Source: Setomelanomma holmii
Taxonomy: Eukaryota > Ascomycota > Dothideomycetes > Pleosporales > Phaeosphaeriaceae
Assembly: GCA_010015745.1 (NCBI GenBank)
Contig: ML978365.1
Span: forward strand, 1 to 29,973
Reading direction: 5' to 3'
Length of the DNA: 29,973 bases
The notes beneath the pieces were generated by a model, which was given only the letters and a program-made list of their open reading frames with translations, did not search any database and was not told the origin of the DNA. Each line of letters starts with the position of its first letter. Positions within the stretch are counted from its first letter, which is position 1. A program made the translations under genes and the position numbers. Below, one piece after another: positions 1 to 7,274 of this stretch.

Positions 1-40
1 TGTGTTGAGTGTTGTGGACTGAGATGTCCGTAGCCTAAGC

Positions 41-47
41 TTATATA
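41..47 (-). promoter_or_regulatory. Possible TATA box for a gene left of the window
   Basis: On the minus strand the bases read TATATAA, followed downstream (toward position 1) by a CA-rich stretch resembling a fungal transcription start region. No coding sequence of that gene lies in the window, so the role is inferred from motif and spacing only. Confidence 0.3.
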
Positions 48-109
48 CATGAAGTGGTGGGCTGATTGGCTGGTGGATGATCCACGTGACCATGCGAGGT
101 GCCCTGGGC

Positions 110-611
110 TTACAGTTTGTACGTCGGGTTTGCTAGGCGCTTCTGCTCTGCCTCGGCCAGACGATCAAGCTCCCTTGACGCGTCCGTTTGCGCTTCTTCA
201 GCAACGGCGAGGATGTCGAGGCTACTCCCGTGCCTTAATCATGGTGCGTTTTCGATGAGGGTGACTTGGTCTTCTTCTTGGTAAGCGAAGGCTTCTCGGC
301 GTGGGCATCAGTGCCTTTATCATGATCCTTGTTGGCCGCGTCAGGGGTGGGCGAAGTAGTCTGCGGAGGTGTGGCATTGCCGATGATAGTATGCGGAGCT
401 TGGACGAGCTGAGCTGTCGCGTTGGTGACTACTTCAAAACCCTGATTGACTCCACTAACCTCGGAATCGATGGCATCTTGCTTGTATGGGCCCGACGCAC
501 GGTAATCGTCGCCAGAATGAGGCTTCGGAGATGGTGTCGCAAGGATAGCCGACGACGGTGAGAGTGGGCGAACATCTTGAAGGCAGGCATCGTGGTAGTA
601 GTAGAAGACAT
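110..611 (-). pseudogene. Disrupted small disordered (Ser/Pro/Thr/Lys-rich) protein gene
   Basis: Three minus-strand coding-like blocks follow one another in different frames. The first begins at an ATG at 611 (MSSTTTTMPAFKMFAHS). It runs into a second block (SPSSAILATPSPKPHSGDDY and onward to SPSSKTHHD, then TAA) through what looks like a 2-base CT gain at about 562. A third, Ala/Glu-rich helical block (LDILAVAEEAQTDASRELDR, ending NPTYKL and a TAA at 110-112) is in yet another frame. The composition suggests an intrinsically disordered protein with a helical end. Either the gene is damaged, or I have missed introns: a 44-nt GTCACC...GTAG intron could join blocks two and three. No family recognised. 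The neighbouring promoter-like repeat at 1009-1180 points this way but is about 400 bases upstream. Confidence 0.4.
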
Positions 612-1008
612 AGTGTCTATTGAGCTGTCTTTGATAGAGGAATTGTGAGTAATTGGGACGTTTCAGATGGAGCTCAGGTCGGTAGAGCTTTAGTTGTCGA
701 GAGCTATGGGAAGTCGATCGTGTTACGGAAAGAGTTCGGGCTGGTTGAGCTAGGAGCGGTATTTCTTATACCAGGGGGTTCGATCGATTCATTTGGCGAC
801 CCTATTGTGGTGAGAGGGAGGGCAGGCTAACCCTGCTGCGAAGAAGTGCTGGCTGGAGGTCGTAGAAGTGAATGCAACTAGCTTTCGGTTCGAAATGGTC
901 ATACTTCTGCAGGTGACATGCCTTAGGTGTCGAGACCAGATCGAAAACATCCCGCTCTTATATGACATAATATACGTTTGCAAGACGACACGAACCCTTG
1001 ATCCACAC
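612..1008. other. Gene-free stretch
   Basis: No convincing coding sequence is seen on either strand. A CATATAAG motif (minus strand, around 958) could be a TATA element, but nothing else supports a gene. Confidence 0.4.
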
Positions 1009-1180
1009 CTGTTGGATGTGGGAGCACAGGGCAGGTATGAATGAGGCAGAAGGTTGTTGTATTGAGAGAGCTACTGCAAGCGATTATATACTCAACCAGA
1101 TGAGTAAGCAGGTGACTAACAGAGTCACGTGAGATGCAGTTCACAGTGTACCGTGTGAACTGAGGTGCTAGGCTGACAAC
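1009..1180 (-). repeat. Left arm of promoter-like inverted repeat
   Basis: Reverse-complemented, this stretch matches 2728-3128 (after removing the MITE at 2781-3003) over about 170 bases, at roughly 80-85 percent by eye. Shared landmarks, in order, are a dyad, a CACGTG box, a GTATATAATCGC TATA element and the tract CTCTCTCAATACAACAACCT. The two arms point away from each other and enclose the gene at 1512-2585. Confidence 0.8.
1082..1162 (-). promoter_or_regulatory. Outward-facing promoter module, left copy
   Basis: Reading the minus strand: a 26-bp dyad at 1162-1137 with perfect 9-base arms CAGTTCACA/TGTGAACTG, then CACGTG at 1131-1126, then a TATA element at 1091-1082. A pyrimidine/CA-rich presumed start region follows at about 1070-1050. 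This order is typical of fungal RNA polymerase II promoters. No intact gene is seen immediately downstream. Confidence 0.5.
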
Positions 1181-1511
1181 ACCTATACCTCGTATGGCCT
1201 TTGACTTTCAACACTGACGTGTTCATGGCTTCCTATAGCTAGCCGACATTCTCTGCAGAAATCTTATGAGTAATGATGAATTCAGGAGCCAGTCTTAGTT
1301 TGCTGAGGCGCTCTGGGCATATCGTGATCTTGAGACTGACATAGTGTGCATGGTGCGAGACATTGAAGTCAGACAACGTTGGACGAAAATACTGTGCAAT
1401 ATAGATTGCCTACACAATGCGATCCTTTGCTGCAGAGCCTAAAACTAATCTGCAGTTCCTTCCTTTGCTTCCCAAAGAGCTCCAAACTCATCGTGGCAAA
1501 ATCCACATCGC
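1181..1511. other. Upstream region of the 357-codon gene
   Basis: There is no separate gene. An ATG at 1417 opens a 54-codon frame (beginning MRSFAAEPKTNLQFLPLLPK) that looks protein-like but lies one frame away from the gene starting at 1512. It may be a lost N-terminus after a small indel, or chance. Confidence 0.3.
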
Positions 1512-2585
1512 ATGGTCCGTTTGCCAAAGCATATGTATCTCAGTGGACCCGCCATCATCCAAGCCATACATCGTGCGGTGATCAACAAAAGCTATGGCGG
1601 CAACGGTATCGCAGATCCGTCGGGGTTCGCGAGTATTGCATTGCCGCTCCAGAAGCGCATCCAAGAACTGATCGATTCGGCTTTGCAGTCGTCGACTCGG
1701 GACGACACCATAGACTGGGAGGACAAAGTTCTCAATACGATCATCGCTTCCTTTGTCACCAGTGAGGATCTCGGCGTGTCGGACGATGACGTTGAGTATA
1801 TTGTCCTGCTGTCAACGGTCGTGGTGATGGCCTACGAACTTGTTCAGGTTACAATAATGGAGGGAACGTCGACAGCCCGCTTTATCATATCAGCTTTCAA
1901 CGAGTATCTTTGCGAGCCAGAGGTATGTATGCAACTCGCCGCCAAGCTGGAAGCGGAGCAACGCCGACTTGAGAATGCGTGTGCCCATAGCACAATACAG
2001 CGTGCCGTCATGCAGTTGCGCAAACTCATGCCCGACTTGTTGGAAACAACTGCTGTGTGGAAGGCAAGCATGACACAAGCTCAGACCACCCAGAATGTTC
2101 TGTGCGATGAGAGTTCAAATTCAGACGGCGGCGTTCCAGATACAGTCTCAAAGCCTGTACTCTCTGGAGCTGTGTTCCCTCGAGACCTACGTATTGAGGT
2201 GTTTCTGAAGCATGACTGCGCATGGCTATTTGATTTCGTGGAATCTGTAGACACCTGCGATGGCTTCACAACGATCAAGACTTGCATAGGCTTGAGCATG
2301 CAAGTCGAGCCTCGCTTTGCCGTTTCCGAAATCTATGGAATTTTCAACACGGTTACCATCACAGCTACCAATAGCTGTGACAAATCTCTCGCGGGGACGA
2401 TCATCGTTCCGCCTGGATACTCCTTCCGCGTCATGGAGGTCGAATATGTGCATGAGATGGTCGCGATCCAAGGCAAAACTATGATCGAGTCAGATCGAGC
2501 CGTTCTGAATGTTTCAAATGGAGATCACATCGTGCAGCGTCGGAATTGCCATCGCAGCGTGCTTATTGAAAGCACAGAATGTTGA
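1512..2585 (+). CDS. Uncharacterised 357-aa protein inside inverted repeats
   Basis: A single open frame of 357 codons with no recognised domain, signal peptide or clear membrane segment. Residues 30-180 look largely alpha-helical, with an acidic/charged stretch (DDTIDWEDK) and a possible short coiled coil around LAAKLEAEQRRLENA. The C-terminal third (from about residue 215) has alternating hydrophobic residues suggestive of beta strands (FNTVTITATNS, GTIIVPPGYSFRVMEVEYV), so a two-domain helix-plus-beta protein is plausible. The start was taken as the first ATG of the frame. The upstream frame at 1417-1578 could be a displaced N-terminus. The gene sits between the two arms of an outward-facing inverted repeat, which hints at a mobile or segmentally duplicated origin. 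Function unknown; it could be an effector-like or repeat-associated orphan. Confidence 0.6.
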   Translation: MVRLPKHMYLSGPAIIQAIHRAVINKSYGGNGIADPSGFASIALPLQKRIQELIDSALQSSTRDDTIDWEDKVLNTIIASFVTSEDLGVSDDDVEYIVLLSTVVVMAYELVQVTIMEGTSTARFIISAFNEYLCEPEVCMQLAAKLEAEQRRLENACAHSTIQRAVMQLRKLMPDLLETTAVWKASMTQAQTTQNVLCDESSNSDGGVPDTVSKPVLSGAVFPRDLRIEVFLKHDCAWLFDFVESVDTCDGFTTIKTCIGLSMQVEPRFAVSEIYGIFNTVTITATNSCDKSLAGTIIVPPGYSFRVMEVEYVHEMVAIQGKTMIESDRAVLNVSNGDHIVQRRNCHRSVLIESTEC

Positions 2586-2745
2586 GTATCTAGGTAGATG
2601 GTGCGGCATTGTTGCGTACACCAATTCGGAATGGTAATCTATGATTATATCAAACATTTGCAGATCTCGCTCTCATGTGTAAATAAATGTGCATTTGCTG
2701 TGAGGTCAACTTTGTGAGATGAAAGAAAGTGTCAGCCTGGCACCT

Positions 2746-3053
2746 CAGTTCACAAGGTACATGTGAACTGCGTCTCTCACGCAGACTTGCTATCAGTCAG
2801 TTCAGTCCGGACTGAAATTCGTGCACGCTGCCAAAACCTTATATCTCATCACGGATAGGGAGGAACTTGAAGATGTGAGCATGGCTATACTTGTTTTGTC
2901 TATGCGCACGATCCTTAAGGAGGTATGTGCTTCCGTTGGTGTGGCAACAGCACTAGCGTGCACGGATTTCAGTTCGGACTGAACTGACTGATAGCAAGTC
3001 TGCTCTCACGTGATTCTTTGTCACTTGCTTACTCATCCTGGTTGTGTATATAA
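2746..3053 (+). promoter_or_regulatory. Outward-facing promoter module, right copy, interrupted
   Basis: Dyad CAGTTCACA-N7-TGTGAACTG at 2746-2770, CACGTG at 3007-3012 and TATATAA at 3047-3053, in the same order as in the left arm. The MITE separates the dyad from the CACGTG and TATA elements by over 200 bases, so any regulation by the dyad is probably altered here. Confidence 0.5.
2781..3003. mobile_element. 223-bp MITE with 49-bp terminal inverted repeats
   Basis: The left end (2781-2829, starting GCAGACTTGCTATCAGTCAG) and right end (2955-3003, reverse-complemented) agree at 47 of 49 positions. The element is flanked by TCTCAC on both sides (2775-2780 and 3004-3009), a 6-bp target-site duplication. 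The homologous arm at 1009-1180 lacks the element, giving a natural empty site. The internal 125 bases carry no coding capacity, so it is non-autonomous. The superfamily is not assigned: a 6-bp duplication does not fit Tc1/mariner (TA) or standard 8-bp hAT. Confidence 0.88.
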
Positions 3054-3128
3054 TCGCTCTCTGTAGCTCTCTCAATACAACAACCTTCTACTTCCTTCAT
3101 GTCTGCTCTGTCCTCTCACATCTGACAG

Positions 3129-3843
3129 AAAGTACTGGGTAGCTACTGACAACATCTCTCCATCTCGATTTTCAAGCAACGAGCAGGCCTAACTGTCAGG
3201 CCCAGGACCGCAGAGACACTTTGGTCGCAAAATCACTCAGCAACCGTCGTAGCCTAACCGCTTTGCCCCATTTGATTTGCAACTCCTGTAAGATCTCTAT
3301 TATGGCACCCTTGCTCATATGTAATGTTTCTCTTTAGTCAGCAGGCACAAGGACAGCTCGGCATGGCGGATTCGTAAACAATCTCTTGGATGTGTGATGT
3401 GGAAGGAGGAATGAAGGACTGAGTTTATTGTGTAGCTATGAACGAGGGAAGCTATATATACGTGTACAACGAGAGAGTGTAGGGATAGCCCTGCTAGCGT
3501 GCAATACAATCCGTTCCTATTCATCTCCTTCATGGGTTCCTTGACGCGTCCTTCACCTAAGATTTCCACCACCCCCCGCCCCCCATCTCTCCTGAACTCT
3601 ATGACATTGTAGAGAGCCATACGGTGCCACAATCAGAGCGACCGCATAAATGAATATGACGAACGTGAGACGGTGCGGTTCGAATACTGGTCGCATGGGT
3701 CCGTTCATTGCGATCAAGCTATTATGCATGCCTTGAAGGAGTTTGAACCACTCGAAACGTTCGCCCCAGATTTGGATATAGTTGAATTCTTGCTGAACAA
3801 GTAGAGTATGCATTGACGTCCATGCTGACATGTTCTGCGTTTG
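3129..3843. other. Gene-poor stretch with a displaced repeat copy
   Basis: Apart from the 121-bp repeat at 3384-3504, no independent gene is supported. A 92-codon minus-strand frame at 3553-3831 (beginning MSAWTSMHTLLVQQEF) is rich in Trp, Phe and Tyr and could be a further exon of the RING-H2 gene (see that entry). Confidence 0.4.
3384..3504 (+). repeat. 121-bp direct repeat, copy 1 (orphan 3' end of a dehydrogenase gene)
   Basis: Matches 28500-28620 without gaps and with two mismatches (at 3424 and 3426). In the other copy the first ~39 bases encode the last codons (…WMCDVEGGMKD, stop) of a short-chain dehydrogenase and the rest is its 3' flank. Here the upstream dehydrogenase sequence is absent, so this is a dispersed fragment. 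Confidence 0.9.
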
Positions 3844-4372
3844 CTAAGATCCGGTGTTGTTGTGGATGAGTAAGAATTGAGGTAGCGGCGACACAATCGC
3901 TCTGCGCTCATCTTCGCGAAGTACATGGATTTGAGATGGGCTTAGGTGATCTGCAACGAAGCTTTGCGCGATGTTAGCTAGTGCACTTCAATTGGACGGA
4001 CGACGCTTACAGCACGCGCCTGCATATTAGACATGTATTTCGTTCAGGTCGAACACTGTTGTGCCATGTTCTGATGCAAGCCACGTGGAAGAAATGCTGG
4101 CAAGGTTCGAGAAATACAACTTGCTCGTTGATGGATACATGCTGCAAGCTAGTAGTAGTGAGGTTCACAACAAGCCTGTTGAGGCATAGGCCGCATTCAG
4201 TTACTTCGGTCGGCATCAACGTATGAGGTTGACTTGGTATGATATAATGTCGCATGAAGCCACACTGAGTCGGCAGCATCTCCTCGGAAGCTGGTGTGAT
4301 ACAGTGTTCGGGCAAATCTGGCAACGGCCATTCGGACTGCATGTTCGGACGAGCAGAACTGTTAGAAGTCAT
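3844..4372 (-). CDS. Small RING-H2 finger protein (probable E3 ubiquitin ligase)
   Basis: Two exons, 4372-4011 and 3961-3844, joined across a 49-nt intron (donor GTAAGC, acceptor AAAG), give about 159 aa. The zinc ligands fit the RING-H2 pattern: Cys60, Cys63, Cys91, His93, His96, Cys99, Cys114, Cys117 (LEPCQHFFHVACIRTW in the core). RING-H2 domains recruit E2 enzymes and direct ubiquitin transfer; substrate unknown. There is no signal peptide or membrane segment. Translation from the first ATG leaves a ~55-residue disordered N-terminus. Alternative ending: a second intron using a GTACTT donor near 3918 and CTTAG acceptor near 3845 would join the frame at 3553-3831 and add a Trp/Phe-rich C-terminus. 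It lies 176 bases from a second, larger RING-like gene in the same orientation, suggesting a local family. Confidence 0.75.
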
Positions 4373-4548
4373 TGGTTACAGCGTTCTGGTTGGTATATAG
4401 ACGGAAAAGTCATGTAGAGGGAGAGTAGTTTGTGAATGAACATATAAAGGTGAAAGACACGATTTATGCAAAATTGAAGTGAGTGTGAGTATGAAGTGGA
4501 CTTTTTATATGCAGATCTATTCGAGGTGAAGGAGAGTTGAGCATGAGC

Positions 4549-6909
4549 TCAGATGTAGTCGTGAGATTGAGACCACACTGTCAATCGTGCTTGTTCGAGG
4601 TCACCTGCAAATAAGGACAGGCGGCCAGCTAGGGTTGGCACACATCCGAGTGGGACTTCATGGCAACCTGGTACATCTCTGCTGCAATCTTGTCGCAGTC
4701 GAGCACACCACGAGCATTTGTCTTCCAAGTCCTTTTTCTCCTTGTCGAAGCGATCCTTGGACCACATGAAGTTTTCGTGAAGTTTTGCAAGCGGCGGGAA
4801 TGGTGCCAGTGGACCTCGGGATTTCTTTGTCGCAGCGCGCAAGACGTTCATGAGTCGAACAACTTCGGCCCAGGCTATCAGCTTTACGAAGGCGACACGA
4901 TCTGGAAAGAAGCGACTTTGCTGAAGATGAGGCGGTATCCAACCTTTGAAGAGCTGCATTGCGGGACATATGATGCCAATATACCAATCAGGCTCTGCTC
5001 GATGGCCTTCCCAACGTTGCCAAAGCTCGTCAGCGTGTACGTCAATATAATCTTTGAGAAGGCGAAGCTGGGCAGCAGCAAGTTCTTCTGCCGAATTGAC
5101 GGTGAGCGCGATCGTTCGTTGAGGAAATTCAATACGAACCGGGCTGCGGAGCTTGGCATCCTGGCTGCCGAAGATGACCTGGCGATCTGTGTCGATGCGG
5201 TCGACCAATGTCCGCTTGCAAAGGGTGAGGTTACAAAGCGGGCACGTACCGTAGTCCTGATCACGGATTTGGAAGCTGTTGACAAGGCACTCCAGGTGGA
5301 GACTGTCTCCACAGTCAGGGATCTGAATCGCGCGTTTGCGCCTATCATCAAAGGGCTCATTGCAGATGGCGTAATCGCCTGCTGGTGCTGGAATCGCACG
5401 TGAGTAGTTGGCGATGTGTCGCAGCAGAAACTCTTCTTGGTCAAGATAACCAATCGCATCTGACACTTCCTGGAACATGGAAGTGAGCCGGGCTGCAGTC
5501 TGTGTTGAATTAGCCGTCTGCGGACGTAATGGCTCAACGTGGGCAGAATCTCGCTTACCCATCATTTGCGGATGACTGAAGTTGCCTTCTAGTTCTCGCA
5601 ATGTTATTGAATGCACACGCACAGGCTCTGCATGGAGCTCGATCGGTGTTCGTAAGGCTGGGAGCCCGACTGGCGTGTTTCGACTGGGCAGCTCAGCAAT
5701 GGGAGTGAGAGGAACAACGCGAGTCATGCGATCTGGAGGCAGGAACATGTCGCTGCTAATCTTGATAATGTTTGGCGAAGCTTCTCGATCGTCAATCGGT
5801 GCCTTCTCTGGTGTTAATATATCGGAAGCCCGCGGATTATGCGACATCTTGCCAATCCTGGCTTCAACATCTACAATTCCCTCTTGCAGATTAGCCATAT
5901 CAAGCGGTGATACACGTGAAGTCTCAATGCGACAAGGTGTGGGCATGGGCTCCCGGAGCTCTGGCGATGTGGTCGCCTTTGCTCCAGTCGCGTCTCGTTG
6001 GATGGCTGACCAGCCTGTCGCAACAGATGTTCGCCGGGAATGGGATCGAGATAAGTCCAAAGGCGGAGGTGGTGAGCCACATTCTGGAGGCCGTGGAAAC
6101 CGAGGAGAAAACGCGGTGCCTAGCGGGGTGCTATGAGTTGTATCTGACTCGTACGGACCGCTCCAAGCAGCGGGTCGTGCTTGCTGCCATATTCGCTCCG
6201 GAATGTCTGGCTGACCATTTGGCCCATCTCCAAGATGTGTCATATCCGGTTTCGCCGCTGGATGTGGCGAATTCATCGGACTGAGTACTTCTCGTTTGCG
6301 CAAGAAGTCTTCCGCTGACTGCGAATCATATCGGAAGGACGGGCGCTCAGGGGATGCCTCCGCATACGTGACTGAACTGACACCTCGCCATTGCGTCTTC
6401 CTGCAAGTCATCTTGTATCTGTTCACGCGAAAGAACTCTGCACACAGCTCTACAATTTCTGGATTGCGGACAGGGCCACGTCCGTGATTGTTGGGCTTGG
6501 TACAGCGGCACACATTGTTCTTATCCTTGCTGGCGTAATGGAAATTTTCGATGCTAACGCCATTCCACGCCCATTCGATCTTCTCTTGTTCCTCGAATAC
6601 TTGATACTCGGCTAGGGAGCACGCTTCCAAGTGATGGCGGTCGAGAGACCGATTCAAGTTGGCGGCAAGATGCGTGGAGTCTGATGCTACCGCACTTGAC
6701 TTCGCATGGGCTTTTGAGTTTGAACATCGGCAAACGAGAGAGCGATCCCGGGTTGTGTAGTGGAGGTGGCGTGAGGTTGTCGCTAGCGTCTTTGGGCGTT
6801 TCGAGAACTCGTCGGCACGTCGAATTTCGACTTCACCTGTCTTTCTATGACGCACGAATACCAAACTATTCTTCTGCTTTAAGTGCTTCGAGGTTTTTGA
6901 ATGCGACAT
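4549..6909 (-). CDS. 786-aa protein with degenerate RING-type zinc domain
   Basis: Single exon. The N-terminal 150 residues contain a duplicated motif: HYTTRDRSLVCRCSNSKAH (residues 50-68) and HYASKDKNNVCRCTKPNNH (124-142), each possibly a small metal-binding unit. Residues 190-480 are Pro/Ser/Thr-rich and probably disordered. A RING-like segment spans about 516-559 (Cys516, Cys533, His538, Cys541, Cys556, Cys559), but the second Cys of the first pair is replaced (CNEP) and the C-x-H spacing is stretched to C-x4-H, so zinc binding may be partial. The C-terminus has another Cys cluster (CSWCARLRQDC, then CHEVPLGC). A ubiquitin-ligase-like role is inferred from the RING resemblance only. Base composition and frame openness over 2.3 kb strongly support a real gene. 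Confidence 0.75.
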   Translation of the reverse strand: MSHSKTSKHLKQKNSLVFVRHRKTGEVEIRRADEFSKRPKTLATTSRHLHYTTRDRSLVCRCSNSKAHAKSSAVASDSTHLAANLNRSLDRHHLEACSLAEYQVFEEQEKIEWAWNGVSIENFHYASKDKNNVCRCTKPNNHGRGPVRNPEIVELCAEFFRVNRYKMTCRKTQWRGVSSVTYAEASPERPSFRYDSQSAEDFLRKREVLSPMNSPHPAAKPDMTHLGDGPNGQPDIPERIWQQARPAAWSGPYESDTTHSTPLGTAFSPRFPRPPECGSPPPPLDLSRSHSRRTSVATGWSAIQRDATGAKATTSPELREPMPTPCRIETSRVSPLDMANLQEGIVDVEARIGKMSHNPRASDILTPEKAPIDDREASPNIIKISSDMFLPPDRMTRVVPLTPIAELPSRNTPVGLPALRTPIELHAEPVRVHSITLRELEGNFSHPQMMGKRDSAHVEPLRPQTANSTQTAARLTSMFQEVSDAIGYLDQEEFLLRHIANYSRAIPAPAGDYAICNEPFDDRRKRAIQIPDCGDSLHLECLVNSFQIRDQDYGTCPLCNLTLCKRTLVDRIDTDRQVIFGSQDAKLRSPVRIEFPQRTIALTVNSAEELAAAQLRLLKDYIDVHADELWQRWEGHRAEPDWYIGIICPAMQLFKGWIPPHLQQSRFFPDRVAFVKLIAWAEVVRLMNVLRAATKKSRGPLAPFPPLAKLHENFMWSKDRFDKEKKDLEDKCSWCARLRQDCSRDVPGCHEVPLGCVPTLAGRLSLFAGDLEQARLTVWSQSHDYI

Positions 6910-7274
6910 TATCGCTAGCCGAGGAAAGTAATTTGTGACTTGGAGCTAGCCCTGCGACTGGAGATTGACAGTACGGGTGCAGTAGGCTCACAGACGGTAG
7001 ATTGAGGATGTGAAAATTAGCTTTGTCTGGCAAATGTTCGAGTAAGTTCATTGAGAACATGTATATGGCGTTGGATTTTGTCTTTGTGGCATTGTGCTCA
7101 AACAAGAGCGTTGTTGCAACATAATCGGCATTGTGTATAGACGTCAGCATTGTGCCGTAAACAACTTCGGGCATCAAAATCAGCTTGCACTATGTCTTTG
7201 GAAGCGGCGTACGCGCTTGCGGAGATATGTATGACTTGAAGCCGTATAGTGGGATATTCGAAGACATGCGCGAA
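6910..7274. other. Intergenic between tandem minus-strand genes
   Basis: Contains the 3' flank of the amidohydrolase-racemase gene and the promoter of the 786-aa gene. No distinct motif or additional gene is seen; the minus-strand frame here lacks protein-like character. Confidence 0.4.

Larger units (their letters stand above)
2728..3128 (+). repeat. Right arm of promoter-like inverted repeat, split by a MITE
   Basis: The parts 2728-2780 and 3004-3128 together match the reverse complement of 1009-1180. The 2781-3003 insertion is absent from the left arm, which therefore shows the empty-site arrangement. The arm points right; no intact gene follows. Confidence 0.8.

Noticed and set aside
4660..5403. 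247-codon plus-strand open frame
   Set aside because: Lies wholly antisense to the 786-aa gene, which has better composition and domain features.
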